Shown piece by piece: positions 42,201-55,693 of a stretch of 64,000 bases of DNA. The translations under genes were made by a program, and so were the position numbers. Origin of the DNA: Eutreptiella sp. 'Long Island Sound 2002' (taxonomy: Eukaryota > Euglenozoa > Euglenophyceae > Eutreptiales > Eutreptiaceae). The notes beneath the pieces were generated by a model, which searched no databases, was not told where the DNA came from, and saw only the letters and a list, made by a program, of their open reading frames with translations. Location of the stretch: the NCBI GenBank assembly GCA_964036045.1, contig OZ038389.1:37457998-37521997 (forward strand). Direction: 5' to 3'. Positions within the stretch are counted from its first letter, which is position 1. The number at the start of each line of letters is the position of its first letter.

Positions 42201-45200
42201 AGTGCAACTCCTGCAATGCACTGCCTCACTGCCTCGGGGCAGTGGGCAGTGCAACTCCTGCAATGCACTGCCTCACTGCCCTGGGGCAGTAGGCAGTGCA
42301 ACTCCTGCAATGCACTGCCTCACTGCCTGGGGGCAGTCGACAGTGCAATTCTTGCAATGCACTGCCTCAGTGCCTGGGGGCAGTGGGCAGTGCAACTCCT
42401 GCAATGCACTGCCCCACTGCCTGGGGGCAGTGGGCAGTGCAACTCCTGCAATGCACTGCCTCACTGCCTCGGGGCAGTAGGCAGTGCAACTCCTGCAATG
42501 CACCGCCTCACTGCCTGGGGGCAGTGGGCATTGCAACTCCTGCAATGCACTGCCTCACTGCCTGGGGGCAGTGGGCAGTGCAACTCCTGCAATGCACTGC
42601 CCCACTGCCTGGGGGCAGTGGGCAGTGCAACTCCTGCAATGCACTGCCTCACTGCCTGGGGGCAGTGGGCAGTGCAACTCCTGCAATGCACTGCCTCACT
42701 GCATGGGGGCAGTGGGCAGTGCAACTCCTGCAATGCACTGCCTCACTGCCTGGGGGCAGTAGGCAGTGCAACTCCTGCAATGCACTGCCTCGCTGCCTGG
42801 GGGCAGTGGGCAGTGCAACTCCTGCAATGCACTGCCCCACTGCCTGGGGGCAGTGGGCAGTGCAACTCCTGCAATGCACTGCCTCACTGCCTCGGGGCAG
42901 TAGGCAGTGCAACTCCTGCAATGCACCGCCTCACTGCCTGGGGGCAGTGGGCATTGCAACTCCTGCAATGCACTGCCTCACTGCCTGGGGGCAGTGGGCA
43001 GTGCAACTCCTGCAATGCACTGCCTCACTGCCTGGGGGCAGTGGACAGTGCAGCTCTCGCAATGCACTGCCCCACTGCTTGGGGGCAGTGGGCAGTGCAA
43101 CTCCTGCAATGCACTGCCTCACTGCCTGGGGGCAGTGGGCAATGCAACTCCTGCAATGCACTGCCTCACTGCATGGGGGCAGTGGGCAGTGCAACTCCTG
43201 CAATGCACTGCCTCACTGCCTGGGGGCAGTAGGCAGTGCAACTCCTGCAATGCACTGCCGCACTGCCTGGGGGCAGTGGGCAGTGCAACTCCTGCAATGC
43301 ACTGCCTCACTGCCCCGGGGCAGTGGACAGTGCAAATCCTGCAATGCACTGCCTCACTGGTTGGGGGCAGTGGGCAGTGCAACTCCTGCAATGCACTGCC
43401 CCACTGCCTGGGGGCAGTGGGCAGTGCAACTCGTGCAACGCGCCGCCTCACTGCCTGGGGGCAGTGGGCAGTGCAACTCCTGCAATGCACTGCCTCACTG
43501 CCTGGGGGCAGTGGGCAGTGCAACTCCTGCAATGCGCTGCCTCACTGCCTGGGGGCTGTAGGCAGTGCAACTCCTGCAATGTACTGCCTCACTGCCTGGG
43601 GGCAGTGGGCAGTGCAACTCCTGCAATGCACTGCCTCACTGCCCTGGGGCAGTGGGCAGTGCAACTCGTGCAATGCACTGCCTCACTGCCTGGGGGCAGT
43701 GGGCTGTGCAACTCCTGCAATGCACTGCCTCACTGCCTGGGGGCAGTGGGCAGTGTAACTCCCACAATGCACTGCCTCAGTGCCTGGGGGCAGTGGGCAG
43801 TGCAACTTCTGCAATGCACTGCCCCACTGCCTGGGGGCAGTGGGCAGTGCAACTCCCACAATGCACTGCCTCAGTGCCTGGGGGCAGTGGGCAGTGCAAC
43901 TCCTGCAATGCACTGCCTCACTGCCTGGGGGCAGTGGGCAGTGCAACTCCTGCAATGCACTGCCTCACTGCCCCGGGGCAGTGGACAGTGCAACTCCTGC
44001 AATGCGCTGCCTCACTGCTTGGGGGCAGTGGGCAGTGCAACTCCTGCAATGCACTGCCCCACTGCCTGGGGGCAGTGGGCAGTGCAACTCGTGCAATGCA
44101 CTGCCCCACTGCCTGGGGGCAGTGGGCAGTGTAACTCCCACAATGCACTGCCTTAGTGCCTGGGGGCAGTGGGCAGTGCAACTCCTGCAATGCACTGCCC
44201 CACTGCCTGGGGGCAGTGGGCCGTGCAACTCCTGCAATGCACTGCCTCACTGCATGGGGGCAATGGGCAGTGCAACTCCTGCAATGTACTGCCTCACTGC
44301 CTGGGAGCAGTGGGCAGTGCAACTCCTGCAATGCACTGCCTCACTGCCTGGGGGCAGTGGGCAGTGCAACTCCTGCAATGCACTGCCTCACTGCCCCGGG
44401 GCAGTGGACAGTGCAACTCCTGCAATGCACTGCCTCACTGCCTGGGGGCAGTGGGCAGTGCAACTCCTGCAATGCACTGCCCCACTGCCTGGGGGCAGTG
44501 GGCAGTGCAACTCGTGCAACGCACCGCCTCACTGCCTGGGGGCAGTGGGCAGTGCAACTCCTGCAATGCACTGCCTCACTGCCTGGGGGCAGTGGGCAGT
44601 GCAACTCCTGCAATGCACTGCCTCACTGCCTGGGGGCTGTAGGCAGTGCAACTCCTGCAATGTACTGCCTCACTGCCTGGGGGCAGTGGGCAGTGCAACT
44701 CTTGCAATGCACTGCCTCACTGCCCTGGAGCAGTAGGCAGTGCAACTCGTGCAATGCACTGCCTCACTGCCTGGGGGCAGTGGGCTGTGCAACTCCTGCA
44801 ATGCACTGCCTCACTGCCTGGGGGCAGTGGGCAGTGTAACTCCCACAATGCACTGCCTCAGAGCCTGGGGGCAGTGGGCAGTGCAACTTCTGCAATGCAC
44901 TGCCCCACTGCCTGGGGGCAGTGGGCAGTGCAACTCCCACAATGCACTGCCTCAGTGCCTGGGGGCAGTGGGCAGTGGAACTCCTGCAATGCACTGCCTC
45001 ACTGCCTGGGGGCTGTAGGCAGTGCAACTCCTGCAATGCACTGCCTCACTACCTGGGGGCAGTGGGCAGTGCAACTCCTGCAATGCACTGCCTCACTGCC
45101 CTGGGGCAGTAGGCAGTGCAACTCCTGCAATGCACTGCCTCACTGCCTAGGGGCAGTCGACAGTGCAATTCTTGCAATGCACTGCCTCAGTGCCTGGGGG

Positions 45201-48200
45201 CAGTGGGCAGTGCAACTCCTGCAATGCACTGCCCCACTGCCTGGGGGCAGTGGGCAGTGCAACTCCTGCAATGCACTGCCTCACTGCCTCGGGGCAGTAG
45301 GCAGTGCAACTCCTGCAATGCACCGCCTCACTGCATGGGGGCAGTAGGCAGTGCAACTCCTGCAATGCACTGCCTCGCTGCCTGGGGGCAGTGGGCAGTG
45401 CAACTCCTGCAATGCACTGCCCCACTGCCTGGGGGCAGTGGGCAGTGCAACTCCTGCAATGCACTGCCTCACTGCATGGGGGCAGTGGGCAGTGCAACTC
45501 CTGCAATGCACTGCCTCACTGCCTGGGGGCAGTAGGCAGTGCAACTCCTGCAATGCACTGCCTCGCTGCCTGGGGGCAGTGGGCAGTGCAACTCCTGCAA
45601 TGCACTGCCCCACTGCCTGGGGGCAGTGGGCAGTGCAACTCCTGCAATGCACTGCCTCACTGCCTCGGGGCAGTAGGCAGTGCAACTCCTGCAATGCGCT
45701 GCCTCACTGCTTGGGGGCAGTGGGCAGTGCAACTCCTGCAATGCACTGCCCCACTGCCTGGGGGCAGTGGGCAGTGCAACTCGTGCAATGCACTGCCCCA
45801 CTGCCTGGGGGCAGTGGGCAGTGTAACTCCCACAATGCACTGCCTTAGTGCCTGGGGGCAGTGGGCAGTGCAACTCCTGCAATGCACTGCCCCACTGCCT
45901 GGGGGCAGTGGGCCGTGCAACTCCTGCAATGCACTGCCTCACTGCATGGGGGCAATGGGCAGTGCAACTCCTGCAATGTACTGCCTCACTGCCTGGGAGC
46001 AGTGGGCAGTGCAACTCCTGCAATGCACTGCCTCACTGCCTGGGGGCAGTGGGCAGTGCAACTCCTGCAATGCACTGCCTCACTGCCCCGGGGCAGTGGA
46101 CAGTGCAACTCCTGCAATGCACTGCCTCACTGGTTGGGGGCAGTGGGCAGTGCAACTCCTGCAATGCACTGCCCCACTGCCTGGGGGCAGTGGGCAGTGC
46201 AACTCGTGCAACGCACCGCCTCACTGCCTGGGGGCAGTGGGCAGTGCAACTCCTGCAATGCACTGCCTCACTGCCTGGGGGCAGTGGGCAGTGCAACTCC
46301 TGCAATGCACTGCCTCACTGCCTGGGGGCTGTAGGCAGTGCAACTCCTGCAATGTACTGCCTCACTGCCTGGGGGCAGTGGGCAGTGCAACTCTTGCAAT
46401 GCACTGCCTCACTGCCCTGGAGCAGTAGGCAGTGCAACTCGTGCAATGCACTGCCTCACTGCCTGGGGGCAGTGGGCTGTGCAACTCCTGCAATGCACTG
46501 CCTCACTGCCTGGGGGCAGTGGGCAATGTAACTCCCACAATGCACTGCCTCAGAGCCTGGGGGCAGTGGGCAGTGCAACTTCTGCAATGCACTGCCCCAC
46601 TGCCTGGGGGCAGTGGGCAGTGCAACTCCCACAATGCACTGCCTCAGTGCCTGGGGGCAGTGGGCAGTGGAACTCCTGCAATGCACTGCCTCACTGCCTG
46701 GGGGCTGTAGGCAGTGCAACTCCTGCAATGCACTGCCTCACTACCTGGGGGCAGTGGGCAGTGCAACTCCTGCAATGCACTGCCTCACTGCCCTGGGGCA
46801 GTAGGCAGTGCAACTCCTGCAATGCACTGCCTCACTGCCTGGGGGCAGTCGACAGTGCAATTCTTGCAATGCACTGCCTCAGTGCCTGGGGGCAGTGGGC
46901 AGTGCAACTCCTGCAATGCACTGCCCCACTGCCTGGGGGCAGTGGGCAGTGCAACTCCTGCAATGCACTGCCTCACTGCCTCGGGGCAGTAGGCAGTGCA
47001 ACTCCTGCAATGCACTGCCTCACTGCCTGGGGGCAGTGGGCATTGCAACTCCTGCAATGCACTGCCTCACTGCCTGGGGGCAGTGGGCAGTGCAACTCCT
47101 GCAATGCACTGCCCCACTGCCTGGGGGCAGTGGGCAGTGCAACTCCTGCAATGCACTGCCTCACTGCCTGGGGGCAGTGGGCAGTGCAACTCCTGCAATG
47201 CACTGCCTCACTGCATGGGGGCAGTGGGCAGTGCAACTCCTGCAATGCACTGCCTCACTGCCTGGGGGCAGTAGGCAGTGCAACTCCTGCAATGCACTGC
47301 CTCGCTGCCTGGGGGCAGTGGGCAGTGCAACTCCTGCAATGCACTGCCCCACTGCCTGGGGGCAGTGGGCAGTGCAACTCCTGCAATGCACTGCCTCACT
47401 GCCTCGGGGCAGTAGGCAGTGCAACTCCTGCAATGCACCGCCTCACTGCCTGGGGGCAGTGGGCATTGCAACTCCTGCAATGCACTGCCTCACTGCCTGG
47501 GGGCAGTGGGCAGTGCAACTCCTGCAATGCACTGCCTCACTGCCTGGGGGCAGTGGACAGTGCAGCTCTCGCAATGCACTGCCCCACTGCTTGGGGGCAG
47601 TGGGCAGTGCAACTCCTGCAATGCACTGCCTCACTGCCTGGGGGCAGTGGGCAATGCAACTCCTGCAATGCACTGCCTCACTGCATGGGGGCAGTGGGCA
47701 GTGCAACTCCTGCAATGCACTGCCTCACTGCCTGGGGGCAGTAGGCAGTGCAACTCCTGCAATGCACTGCCGCACTGCCTGGGGGCAGTGGGCAGTGCAA
47801 CTCCTGCAATGCACTGCCTCACTGCCCCGGGGCAGTGGACAGTGCAACTCCTGCAATGCGCTGCCTCACTGCTTGGGGGCAGTGGGCAGTGCAACTCCTG
47901 CAATGCACTGCCCCACTGCCTGGGAGCAGTGGGCAGTGCAACTCGTGCAATGCACTGCCCCACTGCCTGGGGGCAGTGGGCAGTGTAACTCCCACAATGC
48001 ACTGCCTTAGTGCCTGGGGGCAGTGGGCAGTGCAACTCCTGCAATGCACTGCCCCACTGCCTGGGGGCAGTGGGCCGTGCAACTCCTGCAATGCACTGCC
48101 TCACTGCATGGGGGCAATGGGCAGTGCAACTCCTGCAATGTACTGCCTCACTGCCTGGGAGCAGTGGGCAGTGCAACTCCTGCAATGCACTGCCTCACTG

Positions 48201-51200
48201 CCTGGGGGCAGTGGGCAGTGCAACTCCTGCAATGCACTGCCTCACTGCCCCGGGGCAGTGGACAGTGCAACTCCTGCAATGCACTGCCTCACTGGTTGGG
48301 GGCAGTGGGCAGTGCAACTCCTGCAATGCACTGCCCCACTGCCTGGGGGCAGTGGGCAGTGCAACTCGTGCAACGCACCGCCTCACTGCCTGGGGGCAGT
48401 GGGCAGTGCAACTCCTGCAATGCACTGCCTCACTGCCTGGGGGCAGTGGGCAGTGCAACTCCTGCAATGCGCTGCCTCACTGCCTGGGGGCTGTAGGCAG
48501 TGCAACTCCTGCAATGTACTGCCTCACTGCCTGGGGGCAGTGGGCAGTGCAACTCCTGCAATGCACTGCCTCACTGCCCTGGGGCAGTAGGCAGTGCAAC
48601 TCGTGCAATGCACTGCCTCACTGCCTGGGGGCAGTGGGCTGTGCAACTCCTGCAATGCACTGCCTCACTGCCTGGGGGCAGTGGGCAGTGTAACTCCCAC
48701 AATGCACTGCCTCAGTGCCTGGGGGCAGTGGGCAGTGCAACTTCTGCAATGCACTGCCCCACTGCCTGGGGGCAGTGGGCAGTGCAACTCCCACAATGCA
48801 CTGCCTCAGTGCCTGGGGGCAGTGGGCAGTGGAACTCCTGCAATGCACTGCCTCACTGCCCTCGGGCAGTAGGCAGTGCAACTCCTGCAATGCACTGCCT
48901 CACTGCCTGGGGGCAGTGGGCAGTGCAACTCCTGCAATGCACTGCCTCACTGCCCCGGGGCAGTGGACAGTGCAACTCCTGCAATGCACTGCCCCACTGC
49001 CTGGGGGCAGTGGGCAGTGCAACTCGTGCAATGCACTGCCCCACTGCCTGGGGGCAGTGGGCCGTGCAACTCCTGCAATGCACTGCCTCACTGCATGGGG
49101 GCAATGGGCAGTGCAACTCCTGCAATGTACTGCCTCACTGCCTGGGAGCAGTGGGCAGTGCAACTCCTGCAATGCACTGCCTCACTGCCTGGGGGCAGTG
49201 GGCAGTGCAACTCCTGCAATGCACTGCCTCACTGCCCCGGGGCAGTGGACAGTGCAACTCCTGCAATGCACTGCCTCACTGCTTGGGGGCAGTGGGCAGT
49301 GCAACTCCTGCAATGCACTGCCCCACTGCCTGGGGGCAGTGGGCAGTGCAACTCGTGCAATGCACTGCCCCACTGCCTGGGGGCAGTGGGCAGTGTAACT
49401 CCCACAATGCACTGCCTTAGTGCCTGGGGGCAGTGGGCAGTGCAACTCCTGCAATGCACTGCCCCACTGCCTGGGGGCAGTGGGCCGTGCAACTCCTGCA
49501 ATGCACTGCCTCACTGCATGGGGGCAATGGGCAGTGCAACTCCTGCAATGTACTGCCTCACTGCCTGGGAGCAGTGGGCAGTGCAACTCCTGCAATGCAC
49601 TGCCTCACTGCCTGGGGGCAGTGGGCAGTGCAACTCCTGCAATGCACTGCCTCACTGCCCCGGGGCAGTGGACAGTGCAACTCCTGCAATGCACTGCCTC
49701 ACTGGTTGGGGGCAGTGGGCAGTGCAACTCCTGCAATGCACTGCCCCACTGCCTGGGGGCAGTGGGCAGTGCAACTCGTGCAACAGACCGCCTCACTGCC
49801 TGGGGGCAGTGGGCAGTGCAACTCCTGCAATGCACTGCCTCACTGCCTGGGGGCAGTGGGCAGTGCAACTCCTGCAATGCACTGCCTCACTGCCTGGGGG
49901 TTGTAGGCAGTGCAACTCCTGCAATGTACTGCCTCACTGCCTGGGGGCAGTGGGCAGTGCAACTCTTGCAATGCACTGCCTCACTGCCCTGGAGCAGTAG
50001 GCAGTGCAACTCGTGCAATGCACTGCCTCACTGCCTGGGGGCAGTGGGCTGTGCAACTCCTGCAATGCACTGCCTCACTGCCTGGGGGCAGTGGGCTGTG
50101 CAACTCCTGCAATGCACTGCCTCACTACCTGGGGGCAGTGGGCAGTGTAACTCCCACAATGCACTGCCTCAGAGCCTGGGGGCAGTGGGCAGTGCAACTT
50201 CTGCAATGCACTGCCCCACTGCCTGGGGGCAGTGGGCAGTGCAACTCCCACAATGCACTGCCTCACTGCCTGGGGGCAGTGGGCAGTGCAACTCCTGCAA
50301 TGCACTGCCTCACTGCCTGGGGGCTGTAGGCAGTGCAACTCCTGCAATGCACTGCCTCACTACCTGGGGGCAGTGGGCAGTGCAACTCCTGCAATGCACT
50401 GCCTCACTGCCTGGGGGCAGTCGACAGTGCAATTCTTGCAATGCACTGCCTCAGTGCCTGGGGGCAGTGGGCAGTGCAACTCCTGCAATGCACTGCCCCA
50501 CTGCCTGGGGGCAGTGGGCAGTGCAACTCCTGCAATGCACTGCCTCACTGCCTCGGGGCAGTAGGCAGTGCAACTCCTGCAATGCACCGCCTCACTGCCT
50601 GGGGGCAGTGGGCATTGCAACTCCTGCAATGCACTGCCTCACTGCCTGGGGGCAGTGGGCAGTGCAACTCCTGCAATGCACTGCCCCACTGCCTGGGGGC
50701 AGTGGGCAGTGCAACTCCTGCAATGCACTGCCTCACTGCCTGGGGGCAGTGGGCAGTGCAACTCCTGCAATGCACTGCCTCACTGCATGGGGGCAGTGGG
50801 CAGTGCAACTCCTGCAATGCACTGCCTCGCTGCCTGGGGGCAGTGGGCAGTGCAACTCCTGCAATGCACTGCCCCACTGCCTGGGGGCAGTGGGCAGTGC
50901 AACTCCTGCAATGCACTGCCTCACTGCCTCGGGGCAGTAGGCAGTGCAACTCCTGCAATGCACCGCCTCACTGCCTGGGGGCAGTGGGCATTGCAACTCC
51001 TGCAATGCACTGCCTCACTGCCTGGGGGCAGTGGGCAGTGCAACTCCTGCAATGCACTGCCTCACTGCCTGGGGGCAGTGGACAGCGCAGCTCTCGCAAT
51101 GCACTGCCCCACTGCCTGGGGGCAGTGGGCAGTGCAACTCCTGCAATGCACTGCCTCACTGCCTGGGGGCAGTGGGCAGTGCAACTCCTGCAATGCACTG

Positions 51201-52073
51201 CCTCACTGCATGGGGGCAGTGGGCAGTGCAACTCCTGCAATGCACTGCCTCACTGCCTGGGGGCAGTAGGCAGTGCAACTCCTGCAATGCACTGCCTCGC
51301 TGCTTGGGGGCAGTGGGCAGTGCAACTCCTGCAATGCACTGCCCCACTGCCTGGGGGCAGTGGGCAGTGCAACTCCTGCAATGCACTGCCTCACTGCCTG
51401 GGGGCTGTAGACAGTGCAACTACTGCAATGCACTGCCTCACTGCCTGGGGGCAGTAGGTAGTGCAACTCCTGCAATGCACTGCCTCGCTGCCTGGGGGCA
51501 GTGGGCAGTGCAACTCCTGCAATGCACTGCCTCACTGCCCTGGGGCAGTGGACAGTGCAACTCCTGCAATGCACTGCCTCACTGCCTGGGGGCAGTGGGC
51601 AGTGTAACTCCCACAATGCACTGCCTCACTGCCCTGAGGCAGTAGGCAGTGCAACTCCTGCAATGCACCGCCTCACTGCCTAGGGGCAGTGGGCGGTGCA
51701 ACTCCTGCAATGCACTGCCTCAGTGCCTGGGGGCTGTAGGCAGTGCAACTCCTGCAATGCACTGCCTCACTGCCTGGGGGCAGTGGACAGTGCAGCTCTC
51801 GCAATGCACTGCCTCGCTGCCTGGGGGCAGTGGGCAGTGCAACTCCTGCAATGCACTGCCTCACTGCCTGGGGGCAGTGGGCAGTGCAACTCCTGCAATG
51901 CACTGCCTCACTGCCCTGGGGCAGTGGGCAGTGCAACTCCTGCAATGCACTGCCTCACTGCCTGGGGGCAGTGGGCTGTGCAACTCCTGTCATGCACTGC
52001 CTCACTGCCCTGGGGGTAGTGGGCAGTGCAACTCCTGCAATGCACTGCCTCACTGCCTGGGGGCAGTGGACAG
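33214..52073. repeat. Large 47-bp satellite array with higher-order repeats, G-rich orientation
   Basis: About 400 units over 18.9 kb. Variant units recur at distances that are exact multiples of 47 bp: 1269 (27 units), 1410 (30), 1692 (36), 2162 (46), 2256 (48) and 2914 (62). A marker unit with CATGGGGGCAATGGGC recurs at about 41340, 44253, 45945, 48107 and 49517. No non-satellite sequence is visible inside. Open frames up to 1105 codons with a 47-residue period cross it in all frames and are not annotated as genes. Confidence 0.97.
37025..39562. repeat. 1269-bp tandem duplication inside the satellite
   Basis: The block at about 37025-38293 (27 units) is repeated at about 38294-39562. In reading both I noticed one substitution (CGCTGCC near 37800 versus CACTGCC near 39069). 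This is the cleanest recent expansion in the array. Confidence 0.85.
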
Positions 52074-55000
52074 TGCATTGCAGGAGTTGCACTGCGCACT
52101 GCCTCCAGGCACTGTGGCAGTGCATTGTGGGAGTCACACTGCCCACTGCCCCCAAGCAGTGTGGCGGTTTATTGCAGGAGTTGCACTGCCCACTGCCCCC
52201 AGGCAGTGAGGCAGTGCATTGCAGGAGTTGCACTGCCCACTGCCCCCAGGGCAGTGAGGCAGTGCATGACAGGAGTTGCACAGCCCACTGCCCCCAGACA
52301 CTGAGGCAGTGCATTGCAGGAGTTGCACTGCCCACTGCCCCCAGGCAGTGAGGCAGTGCATTGCAGGAGCTGCACTGTCCCCTGCCCCCAGGCAGTGAGG
52401 CAGTGCATTGCAGGAGTTGCACTGCCTACAGCCCCAAGGCACCGAGGCAGTGCATTGCAGGAGTTCCACTGCCCACTGCCCCCAGGCAGTGGGGCAGTGC
52501 ATTGCAGGAGTTGCACTGCCCACTGCCCCCAGGCACTGTGGCAGTGCATTGTGGGAGTTACACTGCCCACTGCCCCCAGGCAGTGAGGCAGTGCATTGCA
52601 CGAGTTGCACTGTCCACTGCCCCCAGGCAGTGAGGCAGTGCATTGCAGGAGTTGCACTGCCCACTGCCCCGAGGGCAGTGAGGCAGTGCATGACAGGAGT
52701 TGCACAGCCCACTGCCCCCAGGCAGTGAGGCAGTGCATTGCAGGAGTTGCACTGCCCACTGCCCCAGGGCAGTGAGGCAGTGCATTGCAGGAGTTGCACT
52801 GCCCACTGCCCCAGGGCAGTGAGGCAGTGCATTGCAGGAGTTGCACTGCCCACTGCCCCCAGGCAGTGAGGCAGTGCATTGCAGGAGTTGCACTGTCCAC
52901 TGCCCCCAGGCAGTGAGGCAGTGCATTGCAGGAGTTGCACTTCCCACTGCCCCCAGGCAGTGAGGCGGTGCATTGCACGAGTTGCACTGCCTATTGCCCC
53001 ATGGCAGTGAGGCAGTGCGTTGCAGGAGTTGCACTGCCCACTGCCCCCAGGCACTGTGGCAGTGCATTGTGGGAGTTACACTGCCCACTGCCCCCAGGCA
53101 GTGAGGCAGTGCATTGCAGGAGTTGCACTGTCCACTGCCCCCAGGCAGTGAGGCAGTGCATTGCAGGAGTTGCACTGCCCACTGCCGCCAGGGCAGTGAG
53201 GCAGTGCATGACAGAGGTTGCACAGCCCACTGCCCCGAGGCAGTGAGGCAGTGCATTGCAGGACTTGCACTGCCCACTGCCCCAGGGCAGTGAGGCAGTG
53301 CATTGCAGGAGTTGCACTGCCCACTGCCCCCAGGCAGTGAGGCAGTGCATTGCAGGAGTTGCACTGTCCACTGCCCCCAGGCAGTGAGGCAGTGCATTGC
53401 AGGAGTTGCACTTCCCACTGCCCCCAGGCAGTGAGGCGGTGCATTGCACGAGTTGCACTGCCTATTGCCCCATGGCAGTGAGGCAGTGCGTTGCAGGAGT
53501 TGCACTGCCCACTGCCCCCAGGCACTGTGGCAGTGCATTGTGGGAGTTACACTGCCCACTGCCCCCAGGCAGTGAGGCAGTGCATTGCAGGAGTTGCACT
53601 GTCCACTGCCCCCAGGCAGTGAGGCAGTGCATTGCAGGAGTTGCACTGCCCACTGCCGCCAGGGCAGTGAGGCAGTGCATGACAGAGGTTGCACAGCCCA
53701 CTGCCCCGAGGCAGTGAGGCAGTGCATTGCAGGACTTGCACTGCCCACTGCCCCAGGGCAGTGAGGCAGTGCCTTGCAGGAGTTGCACTGCCCACTGCCC
53801 CCAGGCAATGAGGCAGTGCATTGCAGGAGTTGCACTGCCCACTGCCCCCAGGCAGTGAGGCGGTGCATTGCAGGAGTTGCACTGCCTACTGCCCCAGGGC
53901 AGTGAGGCGTTGCATTGCAGGAGTTGCACTGCCCACTGCCCCCAGGCAGTGGGGCAGTGCATTGCAGGAGTTGCACTGCCCACTGCCCCCAGGCACTGAG
54001 GCAGTGCATTGTGGGGGTTACACTGCCCACTGCCCCCAGGCAGTGAGGCAGTGCATTGCAGAAATTGCACTGTCCACTGCCCCAGGGCAGTGAGGCAGTG
54101 CATTGCAGGAGTTGCACTGCCCACTGCCCCACGGCACTGAGGCAGTGCATTGCAGGAGTTGCACTGCCTACTGCCCCCAGGCAGTGAGGCAGTGCATTGC
54201 AGTAGTTGCACTGTCTACAGCCCCCAGGCAGTGAGGCAGTGCAATGCAGGAGTTGCACTGCCCACTGCCCCCGGGCAGTGGGGCAGTGCATTGCAGGAGT
54301 TGCACTGCCCACTGCCCCGAGGCAGCGAGGCAGTGCATTGCATGAGTTGCACTGCCTACTGCCCCCAGGCGGTGAGGCAGTGCATTGCAGGAGTTGCACT
54401 GCCCACTGCCCCCATGCAGTGAGGCAGTGCATTGCAGGAGTTGCACTGCCCACTGCCCCAAGGCAGTGAGGCAGTGCATTGCAGGAGTTGCACTGCCCAC
54501 TGCCCCCAGGCAGTGGGGCAGTGCATTGCAGGAGTTGCACTGCCCACTGCCCCCAGGCAGTGAGGCAGTGCATTGCAGGAGTTGCACTGCCCACTGCCCC
54601 CAGGCAGTGAGACAGTGCATTGCAGGAGTTGCACTGCCCACTGCCCCCAGGCAGTGAGGCAGTGCATTGCAGGAGTTGCACTGTCCACTGCCCCCAGGCA
54701 GTGAGGCAGTGCATTGCAGGAGTTGCACTGCCCACTGCCCCCAGGCAGTGAGGCAGTGCATTGCACGAGTTGCACTGCCTACTGCCCCAGGGCAGTGAGG
54801 CAGTGCATTGCAGGAGTTGCACTGCCCACTGCCCCCAGGCAGTGGGGCAGTGCATTGCAGGAGTTGCACTGCCCACTGCCCCCAGGCACTGTGGCAGTGG
54901 ATTGTGGGAGTTACACTGCCCACTGCCCCCAGGCAGTGAGGCAGTGCATTGCAGAAATTGCACTGTCCACTGCCCCAGGGCAGTGAGGCAGTGCATTGCA

Positions 55001-55693
55001 GGAGTTGCACTGCCCACTGCCCCACGGCACTGAGGCAGTGCATTGCAGGAGTTGCACTGCCTACTGCCCCCAGGCAGTGAGGCAGTGCATTGCAGTAGTT
55101 GCACTGTCTACAGCCCCCAGGCAGTGAGGCAGTGCAATGCAGGAGTTGCACTGCCCACTGCCCCCGGGCAGTGGGGCAGTGCATTGCAGGAGTTGCACTG
55201 CCCACTGCCCCGAGGCAGCGAGGCAGTGCATTGCACGAGTTGCACTGCCTCCTGCCCCCAGGCAGTGAGGCAGTGCATTGCACGAGTTGCACTGCCCACT
55301 GCCCCCAGGCAGTGAGACAGTGCATTGCAGGAGTTGCACTGCCCACTGCCCCCAGGCAGTGAGGCAGTGCATTGCAGGAGTTGCACTGCCCACTGCCCCC
55401 AGGCAGTGAGGCAGTGCATTGCAGGAGTTGCACTGTCCACTGCCCCCAGGCAGTGAGGCAGTGCATTGCAGGAGTTGCACTGCCCACTGCCCCCAGGCAG
55501 TGAGGCAGTGCATTGCACGAGTTGCACTGCCTACTGCCCCAGGGCAGTGAGGCAGTGCATTGCAGGAGTTGCACTGCCCACTGCCCCCAGGCAGTGGGGC
55601 AGTGCATTGCAGGAGTTGCACTGCCCACTGCCCCCAGGCACTGTGGCAGTGGATTGTGGGAGTTACACTGCCCACTGCCCCCAGGCAGTGGGG
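52074..55693. repeat. Inverted satellite block, C-rich orientation
   Basis: About 77 units in the opposite orientation to both neighbours. The left switch is at about 52070-52074 (GGGCAGTGGACAGTGCATTGC) and the right switch at about 55691-55698 (GGGGCACTCACTGCCTGGG). Internal duplications occur here too: 52926 and 53397 (471 bp, one more than ten units) and 54150 and 55043 (893 bp, 19 units). Confidence 0.95.
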
